Shown one piece after another: positions 46,292 to 59,820 of a DNA stretch of 64,000 bases. Under the pieces are notes generated by a model, which saw nothing but the letters and a program-made list of their open reading frames with translations, made no database searches and was not told where the DNA came from. Origin of the DNA: Clusia tigrina (lineage: Eukaryota; Arthropoda; Insecta; Diptera; Clusiidae); NCBI GenBank assembly GCA_920105625.2, contig OV050030.1, positions 93,812,652 through 93,876,651 of the forward strand, in the 5' to 3' direction. How positions within the stretch are numbered: position 1 is the stretch's first letter; each line of letters starts with the position of its first letter. The translations under genes were made by a program, and so were the position numbers.

Positions 46292-47410
46292 ATGGTTAAG
46301 TTTGAAAAACTGAGTTTGGAGCAGCTCAAGAAGGAGCTTGCGCGCTTAAATTTGCAAACAGAAGGGCTTAAAGCGGAGCTGCAGGTGCGATTAAGAAGCG
46401 CTTTAGAAGAGCAGGGTATAGATGCCGATGAGCATGAATTCCAGTGTGAAGAGCCAACGACATCTCGACACGAAGAAACACCGCAAGGAGCTAATACTGG
46501 TAATTTTGACATGAGCGTACTCATCGGGGTAATACAATCCTTCAAACAGGAGATGCTGCAGCAGTTAAAACAACAAGCTCAAGCAACCGAAGAGAAGCTG
46601 CAGCAGCGAGATGAGAAGATGCAGAAGTTCTTCCAGCAATTCGATGAGAATATACACCAGCGATTAAAACCATATGCTCCAGCAGTCAAAGAGGATGTCA
46701 AGGAACAGTTACAGCAGAGTGAAACGCAATTTACTCAACTAGCGGAACAGAACTCACAGCAGAAGAATGAAATGTCCGAGATGGGGGACAAGAAGGTTTG
46801 TGAGGTTGGGACACGACAGGAGTCGTTAGAAGGATTTATGGAACAAAAATCCAATGCGAATGAGGAAAAGCAGAACGAAATTGAAGCTACCGCTAGCACA
46901 GATGTTTGGAGTAATCGCGAAGTACTGGCACCGTTGGCTATGTCAATGAAAGGTGCTGATGTCCTGCCGACCATCGCAGAGGGTGAGAGAGATTGTTATG
47001 AAAACGTGATGAATTCAATTCAGCGGAGGAGTGGTGAGTCTCTACTACAGGATGTGGTGGAGGTGGAGCGGTTCGCCCATCTTGCCTGTCCAGGCGAGAT
47101 TGCTGAGAGAAGTATGACGGATACTTTCGTATGTGGTATTCCCGATGCGGAAATGGACTATTCAGCGATGACAAATCCAAAAGATACATGTATGGAAACA
47201 GTGGCTGGCGCTTTAACGTTTGAGATAGCGGCCGTGGTGTGCCAGCCAGTATGCAGAGCCCGTCAGGTTCAAGTTGAAAGCGGACAGGGTTGCACGTGCA
47301 AGTGCCTTGCCTGCGGTGAGGTTGGATACGCGGCTCGTGGTTGTCGGACAAAACGCAAACGTTCTCCATCAGACTCGCATGTGGGACCGGAAAGGCTGGG
47401 AATTGGATGA
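46292..47410 (+). CDS. Gag-like SAP protein, unit 6
   Basis: 372 aa, with Ala17, Glu237, Ala262 and Met293 and two private Lys changes in the coiled coil (near residues 92 and 101). Confidence 0.77.
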   Translation: MVKFEKLSLEQLKKELARLNLQTEGLKAELQVRLRSALEEQGIDADEHEFQCEEPTTSRHEETPQGANTGNFDMSVLIGVIQSFKQEMLQQLKQQAQATEEKLQQRDEKMQKFFQQFDENIHQRLKPYAPAVKEDVKEQLQQSETQFTQLAEQNSQQKNEMSEMGDKKVCEVGTRQESLEGFMEQKSNANEEKQNEIEATASTDVWSNREVLAPLAMSMKGADVLPTIAEGERDCYENVMNSIQRRSGESLLQDVVEVERFAHLACPGEIAERSMTDTFVCGIPDAEMDYSAMTNPKDTCMETVAGALTFEIAAVVCQPVCRARQVQVESGQGCTCKCLACGEVGYAARGCRTKRKRSPSDSHVGPERLGIG

Positions 47411-47684
47411 TGTTTTTAAGCTGTCGACTAACTAAATGGAGTCAGTCTTGAGGGGCAAGATTTGACTCCCACACCATGCAGCCCCGGAATCCTCGTTTCT
47501 CAGATCCCACGGAAAGTCAGATGCCTAATTGCTGACAGTGTGATAAGCGAGGAGTAGTAGTGTATAAGCAGACGAAGAGTGGACTAAAAAGTCATCTACA
47601 GTACTTCGATGCAGCAGTTGTATACCTGAAAAACTAGGACAGCTGAATGAAATTCATGGAACCATCAGAAAGCGCACACAACTG

Positions 47685-47969
47685 ATGAGTGATAAAATGC
47701 AAGCCAGATATGATCTACGAGCAAACTCCAAGGGATTTCAGGAAGGGCAGTTAGTTATGCTTTATAATCCGCAAAGGAAAAAGGGATTATCGCCAAAACT
47801 GCAAACACACTGGGAAGGCTCTTATAAGGTGATAGAGCGGCTCAACGATGTAGTATACCGCATCCAGTTGGCGAGAAATGCCAGGAGCAAAATGAAAGTC
47901 GTTCATTTAGAGAGGTTATCTCCTTATAACGGTTGCAGTACTATCCTTGTTCGGGACGAACAAGTTTAA
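47685..47969 (+). pseudogene. Integrase C-terminal tail, unit 6
   Basis: 94-aa remnant with MQARYD and a private Asn for Lys near 47930. Confidence 0.8.
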
Positions 47970-47980
47970 GCGGAGGGCAG

Positions 47981-48560
47981 TGAAACGTGATAGCTCAGTG
48001 AAAAGGGATTGCATACTTTTAGGATTCCATCTGGAGTTTGAGAATGAGTGCACCACCCTGTGTGTTATTTAGTCAAGACACAATCTATTCCAATAAAAGC
48101 TTCTTTCGTTGTAGAGATTGTAAAGAAATATCTCGAAAGTAAGAACTTCCTGTATAAAGTTCTAGAAACATCGAGAAAATTCTACACTATTGTAGAATTT
48201 TCTACCGCAACCATTCGAAACTATAAAAGCACAAGACTGTGCAAAGTAAAACACATTCGAACAGAGATCGGGGCAGTGTGTACATAGAGCATTATAATCG
48301 AAGCAGCAGTATTTGTAATTGTGCAAAGTGATGAAATTCATTGTGAAATAAAGTACAAATTATAAAGAAGTAAACTTTAAGCCTAATATTAAATGTGTAA
48401 ATAGCAATAGTTAAATAAAGTTAATTATTTTAATGTAACCAGCGATTGTTTGATTACTACACGATCCAGTGGTACGAATCCGAGTACAGAGAGTTAGAGT
48501 AAATTGTCAGGAGGGCAGTTTCGTAACAGAGTAAATTGTCAAGAGGGCAATTTCGTAACA
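47981..48560 (+). repeat. 2.3-kb element LTR 6
   Basis: 580 bp. Heat-shock-like cluster and TATA box at 48160-48229. Confidence 0.9.
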
Positions 48561-48599
48561 ATTGGTGTCAGAAGTGGGATCGTGTATCTGTAATAAACA

Positions 48600-49718
48600 A
48601 TGGTTAAGTTTGAAAAACTGAGTTTGGAGCAGCTCAAGAAGGAGCTTGAGCGCTTAAATTTGCAAACAGAAGGGCTTAAAGCGGAGCTGCAGGTGCGATT
48701 AAGAAGCGCTTTAGAAGAGCAGGGTATAGATGCCGATGAGCATGAATTCCAGTGTGAAGAGCCAACGACATCTCGACACGAAGAAACACCGCAAGGAGCT
48801 AATACTGGTAACTTTGACATGAGCGTACTCATCGGGGTAATACAATCCTTCAAACAGGAGATGCTGCAGCAGTTACAACAACAAGCTCAAGCAACCGAAG
48901 AGAGGCTGCAGCAGCGAGATGAGAAGATGCAGAAGTTCTTCCAGCAATTCGATGAGAATATACACCAGCGATTAAAACCATATGCTCCAGCAGTCAAAGA
49001 GGATGTCAAGGAACAGTTACAGCAGAGTGAAACGCAATTTACTCAACTAGCGGAACAGAACTCACAGCAGAAGAATGAAATGTCCGAGATGGGGGACAAG
49101 AAGGTTTGTGAGGTTGGGACACGACAGGAGTCGTTAGAAGGATTTATGGAACAAAAATCCAATGCGAATGAGGAAAAGCAGAACGAAATTGAAGCTACCG
49201 CTAGCACAGATGTTTGGAGTAATCGCGAAGTACTGGCACCGTTGGCTATGTCAATGAAAGGTGCTGATGTCCTGCCGACCATCGCAGAGGGTGAGAGAGA
49301 TTGTTATAAAAACGTGATGAATTCAATTCAGCGGAGGAGTGGTGAGTCTCTACTACAGGATGTGGTGGAGGTGGAGCGGTTCGCCCATCTTGCCTGTCCA
49401 GGCGAGATTGCTGAGAGAAGTATGACGGATACTTTCGTATGTGGTATTCCCGATGCGGAAATGGACTATTCAGCGAGGACAAATCCAAAAGATACATGTA
49501 TGGAAACAGTGGCTGGCGCTTTAACGTTTGAGATAGCGGCCGTGGTGTGCCAGCCAGTATGCAGAGCCCGTCAGGTTCAAGTTGAAAGCGGACAGGGTTG
49601 CACGTGCAAGTGCCTTGCCTGCGGTGAGGTTGGATACGCGGCTCGTGGTTGTCGGACAAAACGCAAACGTTCTCCATCAGACTCGCATGTGGGACCGGAA
49701 AGGCTGGGAATTGGATGA
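48600..49718 (+). CDS. Gag-like SAP protein, unit 7
   Basis: 372 aa; the protein appears identical to that of unit 3 (Glu17, Lys237, Ala262, Arg293). Confidence 0.77.
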   Translation: MVKFEKLSLEQLKKELERLNLQTEGLKAELQVRLRSALEEQGIDADEHEFQCEEPTTSRHEETPQGANTGNFDMSVLIGVIQSFKQEMLQQLQQQAQATEERLQQRDEKMQKFFQQFDENIHQRLKPYAPAVKEDVKEQLQQSETQFTQLAEQNSQQKNEMSEMGDKKVCEVGTRQESLEGFMEQKSNANEEKQNEIEATASTDVWSNREVLAPLAMSMKGADVLPTIAEGERDCYKNVMNSIQRRSGESLLQDVVEVERFAHLACPGEIAERSMTDTFVCGIPDAEMDYSARTNPKDTCMETVAGALTFEIAAVVCQPVCRARQVQVESGQGCTCKCLACGEVGYAARGCRTKRKRSPSDSHVGPERLGIG

Positions 49719-49992
49719 TGTTTTTAAGCTGTCGACTAACTAAATGGAGTCAGTCTCGAGGGGCAACATTTGACTCCCACACCATGCAGCCCCGGAATCC
49801 TCGTTTCTCAGATCCCACGGAAAGTCAGATGCCTAATTGCTGACAGTGTGATAAGCGAGGAGTAGTAGTGTATAAGCAGACGAAGAGTGGACTAAAAAGT
49901 CATCTACAGTACTTCGATGCAGCAGTTGTATACCTGAAAAACTAGGACAGCTGAATGAAATTCATGGAACCATCAGAAAGCGCACACAACTG

Positions 49993-50277
49993 ATGAGTGA
50001 TAAAATGAAAGCCAGATATGATCTACGAGCAAACTCCAAGGGATTTCAGGAAGGGCAGTTAGTTATGCTTTATAATCCGCAAAGGAAAAAGGGATTATCG
50101 CCAAAACTGCAAACACACTGGGAAGGCTCTTATAAGGTGATAAAGCGGCTCAACGATGTAGTATACCGCATCCAGTTGGCGAGAAATGCCAGTAGCAAAA
50201 TGAAAGTCGTTCATTTAGAGAGGTTATCTCCTTATAAAGGTTGCAGTACTATCCTTGTTCGGAACGAACAAGTTTAA
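49993..50277 (+). pseudogene. Integrase C-terminal tail, unit 7
   Basis: 94-aa remnant with IKRLND, a private Ser for Arg (near 50193) and Asn for Asp near the end. Confidence 0.8.
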
Positions 50278-50288
50278 GCGGAGGGCAG

Positions 50289-50868
50289 TGAAACGTGATA
50301 GCTCAGTGAAAAGGGATTGCATACTTTTAGGATTCCATCTGGAGTTTGAGAATGAGTGCACCACCCTGTGTGTTATTTAGTCAAGACACAATCTATTCGA
50401 ATAAAAGCTTCTTTCGTTGTAGAGATTGTAAAGAAATATCTCGAAAGTAAGAACTTCCTGTATAAAGTTCTAGAAACATCGAGAAAATTCTACACTATTG
50501 TAGAATTTTCTACCGCAACCATTCGAAACTATAAAAGCACAAGACTGTGCAAAGTAAAACACATTCGAACAGAGATCGGGGCAGTGTGTACATAGAGCAT
50601 TATAATCGAAGCAGCAGTATTTGTAATTGTGCAAAGTGATGAAATTCATTGTGAAATAAAGTACAAATTATAAAGAAGTAAACTTTAAGCCTAATATTAA
50701 ATGTGTAAATAGCAATAGTTAAATAAAGTTAATTATTTTAATGTAACCAGCGATTGTTTGATTACTACACGATCCAGTGGTACGAATCCGAGTACAGAGA
50801 GTTAGAGTAAATTGTCAGGAGGGCAGTTTCGTAACAGAGTAAATTGTCAAGAGGGCAATTTCGTAACA
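50289..50868 (+). repeat. 2.3-kb element LTR 7
   Basis: 580 bp. Heat-shock-like cluster and TATA box at 50468-50537. Confidence 0.9.
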
Positions 50869-50907
50869 ATTGGTGTCAGAAGTGGGATCGTGTATCTGTA
50901 ATAAACA

Positions 50908-52027
50908 ATGGTTAAGTTTGAAAAACTGAGTTTGGAGCAGCTCAAGAAGGAGCTTGAGCGCTTAAATTTTGCAAACAGAAGGGCTTAAAGCGGAGCTGCA
51001 GGTGCGATTAAGAAGCGCTTTAGAAGAGCAGGGTATAGATGCCGATGAGCATGAATTCCAGTGTGAAGAGCCAACGACATCTCGACACGAAGAAACACCG
51101 CAAGGAGCTAATACTGGTAACTTTGACATGAGCGTACTCATCGGGGTAATACAATCCTTCAAACAGGAGATGCTGCAGCAGTTACAACAACAAGCTCAAG
51201 CAACCGAAGAGAGGCTGCAGCAGCGAGATGAGAAGATGCAGAAGTTCTTCCAGCAATTCGATGAGAATATACACCAGCGATTAAAACCATATGCTCCAGC
51301 AGTCAAAGAGGATGTCAAGGAACAGTTACAGCAGAGTGAAACGCAATTTACTCAACTAGCGGAACAGAACTCACAGCAGAAGAATGAAATGTCCGAGATG
51401 GGGGACAAGAAGGTTTGTGAGGTTGGGACACGACAGGAGTCGTTAGAAGGATTTATGGAACAAAAATCCAATGCGAATGAGGAAAAGCAGAACGAAATTG
51501 AAGCTACCGCTAGCACAGATGTTTGGAGTAATCGCGAAGTACTGGCACCGTTGGCTATGTCAATGAAAGGTGCTGATGTCCTGCCGACCATCGCAGAGGG
51601 TGAGAGAGATTGTTATAAAAACGTGATGAATTCAATTCAGCGGAGGAGTGGTGAGTCTCTACTACAGGATGTGGTGGAGGTGGAGCGGTTCACCCATCTT
51701 GCCTGTCCAGGCGAGATTGCTGAGAGAAGTATGACGGATACTTTCGTATGTGGTATTCCCGATGCGGAAATGGACTATTCAGCGATGACAAATCCAAAAG
51801 ATACATGTATGGAAACAGTGGCTGGCGCTTTAACGTTTGAGATAGCGGCCGTGGTGTGCCAGCCAGTATGCAGAGCCCGTCAGGTTCAAGTTGAAAGCGG
51901 ACAGGGTTGCACGTGCAAGTGCCTTGCCTGCGGTGAGGTTGGATACGCGGCTCGTGGTTGTCGGACAAAACGCAAACGTTCTCCATCAGACTCGCATGTG
52001 GGACCGGAAAGGCTGGGAATTGGATGA
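50908..52027 (+). pseudogene. Gag-like SAP protein, unit 8 (frameshifted)
   Basis: One extra T in a run near 50967 shifts the frame after residue ~20, cutting off the SAP domain from the rest. Downstream the usual frame is open to 52027, with Lys237, Thr262 and Met293. Confidence 0.8.
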
Positions 52028-52301
52028 TGTTTTTAAGCTGTCGACTAACTAAATGGAGTCAGTCTCGAGGGGCAAGATTTGACTCCCACACCATGCAGCC
52101 CCGGAATCCTCGTTTCTCAGATCCCACGGAAAGTCAGATGCCTAATTGCTGACAGTGTGATAAGCGAGGAGTAGTAGTGTATAAGCAGACGAAGAGTGGA
52201 CTAAAAAGTCATCTACAGTACTTCGATGCAGCAGTTGTATACCTGAAAAACTAGGACAGCTGAATGAAATTCATGGAACCATCAGAAAGCGCACACAACT
52301 G

Positions 52302-52586
52302 ATGAGTGATAAAATGAAAGCCAGATATGATCTACGAGCAAACTCCAAGGGATTTCAGGAAGGGCAGTTAGTTATGCTTTATAATCCGCAAAGGAAAAAG
52401 GGATTATCGCCAAAACTGCAAACACACTGGGAAGGCTCTTATAAGGTGATAAAGCGGCTCAACGATGTAGTATACCGCATCCAGTTGGCGAGAAATGCCA
52501 GGAGCAAAATGAAAGTCGTTCATTTAGAGAGGTTATCTCCTTATAAAGGTTGCAGTACTATCCTTGTTCGGGACGAACAAGTTTAA
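52302..52586 (+). pseudogene. Integrase C-terminal tail, unit 8
   Basis: 94-aa remnant, IKRLND form. Confidence 0.8.
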
Positions 52587-52597
52587 GCGGAGGGCAG

Positions 52598-53963
<1,366 letters not shown>

Positions 53964-53966
<3 letters not shown>

Positions 53967-56822
53967 TGCACTGCCATCTTCCATTTTTGACCCATCTGTA
54001 TACCACAACTGTGAGTCCTGTTTTATTGTTATTTCCTTGTTTCTCCAAGCTGAACGGTCACTGATGACCACTTTGAATTGCTCTGAGAAGTCTAATTTTC
54101 TGTCCATTTTGTCGAAGACCATGAGGCACGGAGAATTCCAGACAGTTTCCAGAATCTTTGCGTGTCCCGAAAGGTTGCCTTCTTTAAGATGGGCTAGATT
54201 AGGTAGCCTTAGGGCCGCGCTGGCCGCCATCCTTTTAACTACAAGGTGTAGAGGAGTCAGTCCAGTGATCACTCCCAAAGCTAGTGTGGGGCACGTTCTC
54301 ATTGCTCCCGTCACACTCAAACAGGCTATACGGTGAATCTTGTTAAGAGTCCTCTGAGCTCCTGTTTGGTTGACTTTTGGCCACCATACCAACGACGCAT
54401 AAGTAATCATTGGTACTATTATTGTTTTATATGACCACGCCATCATTTTTGGCCGTAGTCCCCATGTTTTACCGTACAACCTCTGGCAAGCATAGGTTGC
54501 TCTTAAGGCTTTACTAGTTATGTATGATAAGTGGTTTTTCCAAGTTAGAGTTTTGTCCAGGATTACTCCCAGATATTTCATTTTATTGGACATTGTTAAA
54601 TTTGTGGTCCCTAAACTTAAGGTCCCCAGATTCAGTTTCCTTTTTTTGGTGAAGGGTACCACGTTTGTTTTATTCGGATTTATCGATAGGCCTTTCTCCT
54701 GACACCAGTTTTGAGTGATGTCAAGAGCCAGTTGCATGCGATCTGTTATGGTAGAGTCAAACTTGCCTCTGACCATAATTACCAAATCATCCGCAAAGCC
54801 CTGAACTTCGTATCCGAGGTCATTGAGAGTTTGTAAGAGCTCGTCGATAACCAATAACCATAGGAGTGGCGATAGGACGCCCCCCTGGGGACATCCTTTG
54901 GTTGACCTGACAATTTGCTTTGCTGTCCCTGTTTCAAAGATTGTCGTTCTGTTTTTCAGCATATTGAGAACCCATGTTATGATCAGTCTTTGTATACCTT
55001 TCCTGTTCATCCCCTCCTCAATTGATCTGAAAGTAGCATTGTCAAAAGCCCCCGTAATGTCAACCGATGTACAGAGAGCTATTTCTTTACCCTCAAACGC
55101 CTTTTCAATTTTGCTTGTTAAGCTATGTATGGCTGTCTCAGTCGATTTGCATGATTGGTAAGCGTATTGTTCAATATGAAGAGGAGAATCTTTAAGATAA
55201 GTTTCCCTGATATATTGGTCCAGAATTTTTTCCATAACTTTTAGCAGGAATGACGTTAGGCTAATGGGCCGATAGCCTTTTGGCGTGTGGTCCGCCTTTT
55301 TGCCTGCTTTCGGTATGAAAGTCACCCTAGCCTTCGTCCAAGGTTTAGGCACTATGCCTAGCTCCAGGCTTATCCTGAAAATGTTTGTTAGCACAGGTGC
55401 TAATACATCAACACCTTGCCGAAGTAGGCACGGTTGTATATTATCGACACCTGGCGATTTGAATGGTCTAAAAGTGGAGATAGCCCATTTGGTTTTATTG
55501 ACGGTGAAGATTCTGCGAGCCAGTGAGAGTTCCCTCCGTGTAGGCATCAAGAAACGAGTATTCTCGATGATTTCACTATCCTCTCCGCTAGTGGCACAGC
55601 CTGGAAAGTGAGTGTCCAACAAAAGCTGTCCCGTCTCTTCCAGGCTCTCCGTAAAATTTCCGTCAGGCTTCTTGAGTGTAGAGTGATCTTTATTGAGTGA
55701 TTTCTGGAGTCGGGTAGCTGCTGGGAGGGTTTCAATCTCCTCACAGTATTTTTTCCATGAGTCTCTCTTAGATCTTCTCAACTCATTATTATAGGCCGTT
55801 AAGGCACTTCTATAAGATGCCCAGTCACCATTAGACTTGGCCCTATTAAAGAGTTGACGGGCTTTTTTGCGCAAAACATTTAGCTCCCCGCTCCACCAGG
55901 GTACGTTCCTAGAACGTTTCTTCACAACTAAATTGCAGCTACTTTCAAAAGCCTCGATTATTATATTATTTAATTTGTTAACTTCAAGATCTAGTTCCTG
56001 AGAGTTACTTATTTTTTCACTAAGGCACGCAATATTTTGCTCTAAGTAAAAGTTATATATCGACCAGTTGGTCTTCCTAACATTTCTCATTTCGAAGGTG
56101 TCTCCAATCTCCCCCCCCAGATCAAAGCAAATGTACCTATGGTCCGACAAGGAGACCTCATTAAGCACCCTCCAATTAGAAATGTTATTTGATATGAATG
56201 CGCTAGTTAGGGTGAGATCTAACACCTCCCCCCTTATCGCATTCATAAAGGTAGGCTCGTCACCCCTATTTACCACCACCAGATTGTTAGTAGTAATAAA
56301 ATCAAGAAGTGACTCACCTCGCCCGTTCGTGTCCGTGCTTCCCCATACCGTGTGGTGCGCGTTTGCGTCGCAGCACACCACCCACTGTAGACTGCGAGTG
56401 CGACAGTACTCCGTAAGCTGCTGGAGCTCGCGCGATACCGCGTCCTCTGTGTCGCCAGGTAAGTACATGGAGGCCAGGACTACCGATCTCCTCCCTTTGG
56501 CACTAGGCACTTCTGCCTGTACTGCCACCAGATCGCATTGTAGAAGCTCTGAAATTGGGAGGAATTTAATATTTTTGTTGATCATGATCGCTGCCCTCGG
56601 TCGGTCAACATTATTATCATAGATCAACTTACATGTTTTTGTCTGCAGACCATTTATGCGCCCATTTGTGGCCCATGGTTCTTGAATGGCTACGAAGTCC
56701 AGACTCTGGTGTTCCACCAAGGCACTGAGCCTGTAAGAGGCTGCTATAGCCCTGTGGAGAATTATTTGGAGACAGTGAAGCTGCTTCCAAGAGTTTTGCG
56801 TTCGTGATGGGGCCTGGGACAT
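53964..56822 (-). CDS. LINE ORF2: endonuclease-reverse transcriptase, copy 1
   Basis: The open frame encodes 952 aa. The N-terminal APE-type endonuclease (residues ~1-235) has the catalytic Glu in IQEPW (Glu48), a CDANAHHTVWG block and an SDH motif. Reverse transcriptase (about 470-800) has IPKAGKK, the CPQGGVLSPLLW block and FADD at 676-679. RNase H begins at the YTDGS motif (Asp943) but a stop follows ten residues later. ORF2 starts in TAATG, sharing one base with the ORF1 stop, as in LINEs that couple ORF2 to ORF1 by termination-reinitiation. About 12 bases present in copy 2 are missing near 55682. The enzyme would nick target DNA and prime reverse transcription there, but this copy is broken. 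Confidence 0.88.
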
Positions 56823-57685
56823 TATTTCCCAGACCGATCCTTGCGGATCTTACCACCCTTTGTGCTCCGCAAAGTTTCCGCAGCCTCCGGGTCTTTTCTC
56901 TCCCATTTCCTGAGCCTACCAGAGAGAGCAGATGGTTTTGGACGTTGGACACGTGTGTTGCCTCTCTCCGCTCTCGGTACTGGCTTTGTGAAAATGGGCC
57001 CCGTTTTCGGCTTCTGGCTACTCTGCTTTGCCCGCGCTGCAACAGATGTTGTTGGTTGCTCTTCAACACCAACAGCAGATTTTGCCCTGTTCCCCTTCAG
57101 TCTAGGTCGGAGCTGGGCACTGCCAAAGCCATAGTAGACTTTGTTACCCAGTGTGTCAACCCTTTCAGACGAGATGAGGTCCAGAGCAATTGCCAGCTCG
57201 ACCTGGTCACCTTTTTGTAGGCGATGGAGCACCCGCCACTCGCTGACACTAATGCCCGAATTCTGCGACTCCACTTGCCCCAAAATTCGGTCATTTTGCC
57301 AAGACACCGAGCCGGGAAAGTAGCCAACGAAGATCTTGGCCTTTGGCACTTTTGCCTCGTCCACCACCTTCAACTCAGCCCCCTCCCATGGCTTCATGGC
57401 TGGTATCCATTCTTCAGCCCAGGCTACGGTTTCGTCGTCCAGACAGTTGATCGTCAACCATCCAGGCTTGAAACTACAGCCTGCAAAGTGTGGCTTCACT
57501 GGGCCCCCACGAGTCTCGAACATCTTGTCGAGAATACACCGTTGTACCTTCCCAATTTCTTCAGTGGACCATATGCCCTCCGGGAAATTGCTAGGTATAA
57601 CCCCTATCTTTTTGGAGCAGACTGTCTCCGCTAGAGTAGGCTTTGAGCAGGGGACCCCAAGGAGGCGCCCTGCACGCCATGTCTT
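56822..57685 (-). CDS. LINE ORF1: DUF4780-like protein, copy 1
   Basis: The frame is open from 57685 to the TAA at 56824-56822; its first ATG is at 57523. Residues before that ATG still look like the family, so the true start is upstream. The pattern (GWLTINCLDDETVAWAEEW, then AKIFVGYFPG, then SEWRVL and GNKVYYGFG) fits DUF4780 domains of arthropod LINE ORF1 proteins, followed by a basic Lys/Arg-rich tail suited to RNA binding. An upstream frame (57858-57631, +1 relative) probably encodes the N-terminus, implying a frameshift near 57690-57630; its ATG lies in LTR sequence, so the native start is lost. Confidence 0.72.
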   Translation of the reverse strand, partial: KTWRAGRLLGVPCSKPTLAETVCSKKIGVIPSNFPEGIWSTEEIGKVQRCILDKMFETRGGPVKPHFAGCSFKPGWLTINCLDDETVAWAEEWIPAMKPWEGAELKVVDEAKVPKAKIFVGYFPGSVSWQNDRILGQVESQNSGISVSEWRVLHRLQKGDQVELAIALDLISSERVDTLGNKVYYGFGSAQLRPRLKGNRAKSAVGVEEQPTTSVAARAKQSSQKPKTGPIFTKPVPRAERGNTRVQRPKPSALSGRLRKWERKDPEAAETLRSTKGGKIRKDRSGK

Positions 57686-57854
57686 TCAGAGACACTCGCC
57701 ACCCTGTTACTGGGACCAGGTTCGCCCCCAAGTAAGGTCTCCGCCTCCTTCATCTCACCACACACCGGCGGGTCCGCTGGGGGCACTATTGACATTTTAT
57801 CAATGTTTTTGTTGCCCTCTTGTGCAAACCGCTTTGTCGGCCTGGAGTTCGATC

Positions 57855-58388
57855 CCATCTGGAGTTTGAGAATGAGTGCACCACCCTGTGTGTTATTTAG
57901 TCAAGACACAATCTATTCGAATAAAAGCTTCTTTCGTTGTAGAGATTGTAAAGAAATATCTAGAAAGTAAGAACTTCCTGTATAAAGTTCTAGAAACATC
58001 GAGAAAATTCTACACTATTGTAGAATTTTCTACCGCAACCATTCGAAACTATAAAAGCACAAGACTGTGCAAAGTAAAACACATTCGAACAGAGATCGGG
58101 GCAGTGTGTACATAGAGCATTATAATCGAAGCAGCAGTATTTGTAATTGTGCAAAGTGATGAAATTCATTGTGAAATAAAGTACAAATTATAAAGAAGTA
58201 AACTTTAAGCCTAATATTAAATGTGTAAATAGCAATAGTTAAATAAAGTTAATTATTTTAATGTAACCAGCGATTGTTTGATTACTACACGATCCAGTGG
58301 TACGAATCCGAGTACAGAGAGTTAGAGTAAATTGTCAGGAGGGCAGTTTCGTAACAGAGTAAATTGTCAAGAGGGCAATTTCGTAACA
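57855..58388 (+). repeat. Partial LTR after LINE copy 1 (positions 47-580)
   Basis: This joins the LINE at 57851-57855 with a few bases of microhomology. Heat-shock-like cluster and TATA box at 57988-58057; primer site at 58391. It overlaps LTR 8 on the other side of the LINE by 534 bp. Confidence 0.88.
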
Positions 58389-58427
58389 ATTGGTGTCAGA
58401 AGTGGGATCGTGTATCTGTAATAAACA

Positions 58428-59546
58428 ATGGTTAAGTTTGAAAAACTGAGTTTGGAGCAGCTCAAGAAGGAGCTTGAGCGCTTAAATTTGCAAACAGAAG
58501 GGCTTAAAGCGGAGCTGCAGGTGCGATTAAGAAGCGCTTTAGAAGAGCAGGGTATAGATGCCGATGAGCATGAATTCCAGTGTGAAGAGCCAACGACATC
58601 TCGACACGAAGAAACACCGCAAGGAGCTAATACTGGTAACTTTGACATGAGCGTACTAATCGGGGTAATACAATCCTTCAAACAGGAGATGCTGCAGCAG
58701 TTACAACAACAAGCTCAAGCAACCGAAGAGAGGCTGCAGCAGCGAGATGAGAAGATGCAGAAGTTCTTCCAGCAATTCGATGAGAATATACACCAGCGAT
58801 TAAAACCATATGCTCCAGCAGTCAAAGAGGATGTCAAGGAACAGTTACAGCAGAGTGAAACGCAATTTACTCAACTAGCGGAACAGAACTCACAGCAGAA
58901 GAATGAAATGTCCGAGATGGGGGACAAGAAGGTTTGTGAGGTTGGGACACGACAGGAGTCGTTAGAAGGATTTATGGAACAAAAATCCAATGCGAATGAG
59001 GAAAAGCAGAACGAAATTGAAGCTACCGCTAGCACAGATGTTTGGAGTAATCGCGAAGTACTGGCACCGTTGGCTATGTCAATGAAAGGTGCTGATGTCC
59101 TGCCGACCATCGCAGAGGGTGAGAGAGATTGTTATAAAAACGTGATGAATTCAATTCAGCGGAGGAGTGGTGAGTCTCTACTACAGGATGTGGTGGAGGT
59201 GGAGCGGTTCGCCCATCTTGCCTGTCCAGGCGAGATTGCTGAGAGAAGTATGACGGATACTTTCGTATGTGGTATTCCCGATGCGGAAATGGACTATTCA
59301 GCGAGGACAAATCCAAAAGATACATGTATGGAAACAGTGGCTGGCGCTTTAACGTTTGAGATAGCGGCCGTGGTGTGCCAGCCAGTATGCAGAGCCCGTC
59401 AGGTTCAAGTTGAAAGCGGACAGGGTTGCACGTGCAAGTGCCTTGCCTGCGGTGAGGTTGGATACGCGGCTCGTGGTTGTCGGACAAAACGCAAACGTTC
59501 TCCATCAGACTCGCATGTGGGACCGGAAAGGCTGGGAATTGGATGA
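58428..59546 (+). CDS. Gag-like SAP protein, unit 9
   Basis: 372 aa, with Glu17, Lys237, Ala262 and Arg293; the protein appears the same as in units 3 and 7. Confidence 0.77.
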   Translation: MVKFEKLSLEQLKKELERLNLQTEGLKAELQVRLRSALEEQGIDADEHEFQCEEPTTSRHEETPQGANTGNFDMSVLIGVIQSFKQEMLQQLQQQAQATEERLQQRDEKMQKFFQQFDENIHQRLKPYAPAVKEDVKEQLQQSETQFTQLAEQNSQQKNEMSEMGDKKVCEVGTRQESLEGFMEQKSNANEEKQNEIEATASTDVWSNREVLAPLAMSMKGADVLPTIAEGERDCYKNVMNSIQRRSGESLLQDVVEVERFAHLACPGEIAERSMTDTFVCGIPDAEMDYSARTNPKDTCMETVAGALTFEIAAVVCQPVCRARQVQVESGQGCTCKCLACGEVGYAARGCRTKRKRSPSDSHVGPERLGIG

Positions 59547-59820
59547 TGTTTTTAAGCTGTCGACTAACTAAATGGAGTCAGTCTCGAGGGGCAAGATTTG
59601 ACTCCCACACCATGCAGCCCCGGAATCCTCGTTTCTCAGATCCCACGGAAAGTCAGATGCCTAATTGCTGACAGTGTGATAAGCGAGGAGTAGTAGTGTA
59701 TAAGCAGACGAAGAGTGGACTAAAAAGTCATCTACAGTACTTCGATGCAGCAGTTGTATACCTGAAAAACTAGGACAGCTGAATGAAATTCATGGAACCA
59801 TCAGAAAGCGCACACAACTG

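Larger units (their letters stand above)
45675..48560 (+). mobile_element. 2.3-kb element, unit 6
   Basis: LTR-to-LTR unit combining Ala17 (as units 1-2) with Glu237 (as unit 5), a mosaic. Confidence 0.85.
47981..50868 (+). mobile_element. 2.3-kb element, unit 7
   Basis: LTR-to-LTR unit of the same variant group as units 3 and 9. Confidence 0.85.
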
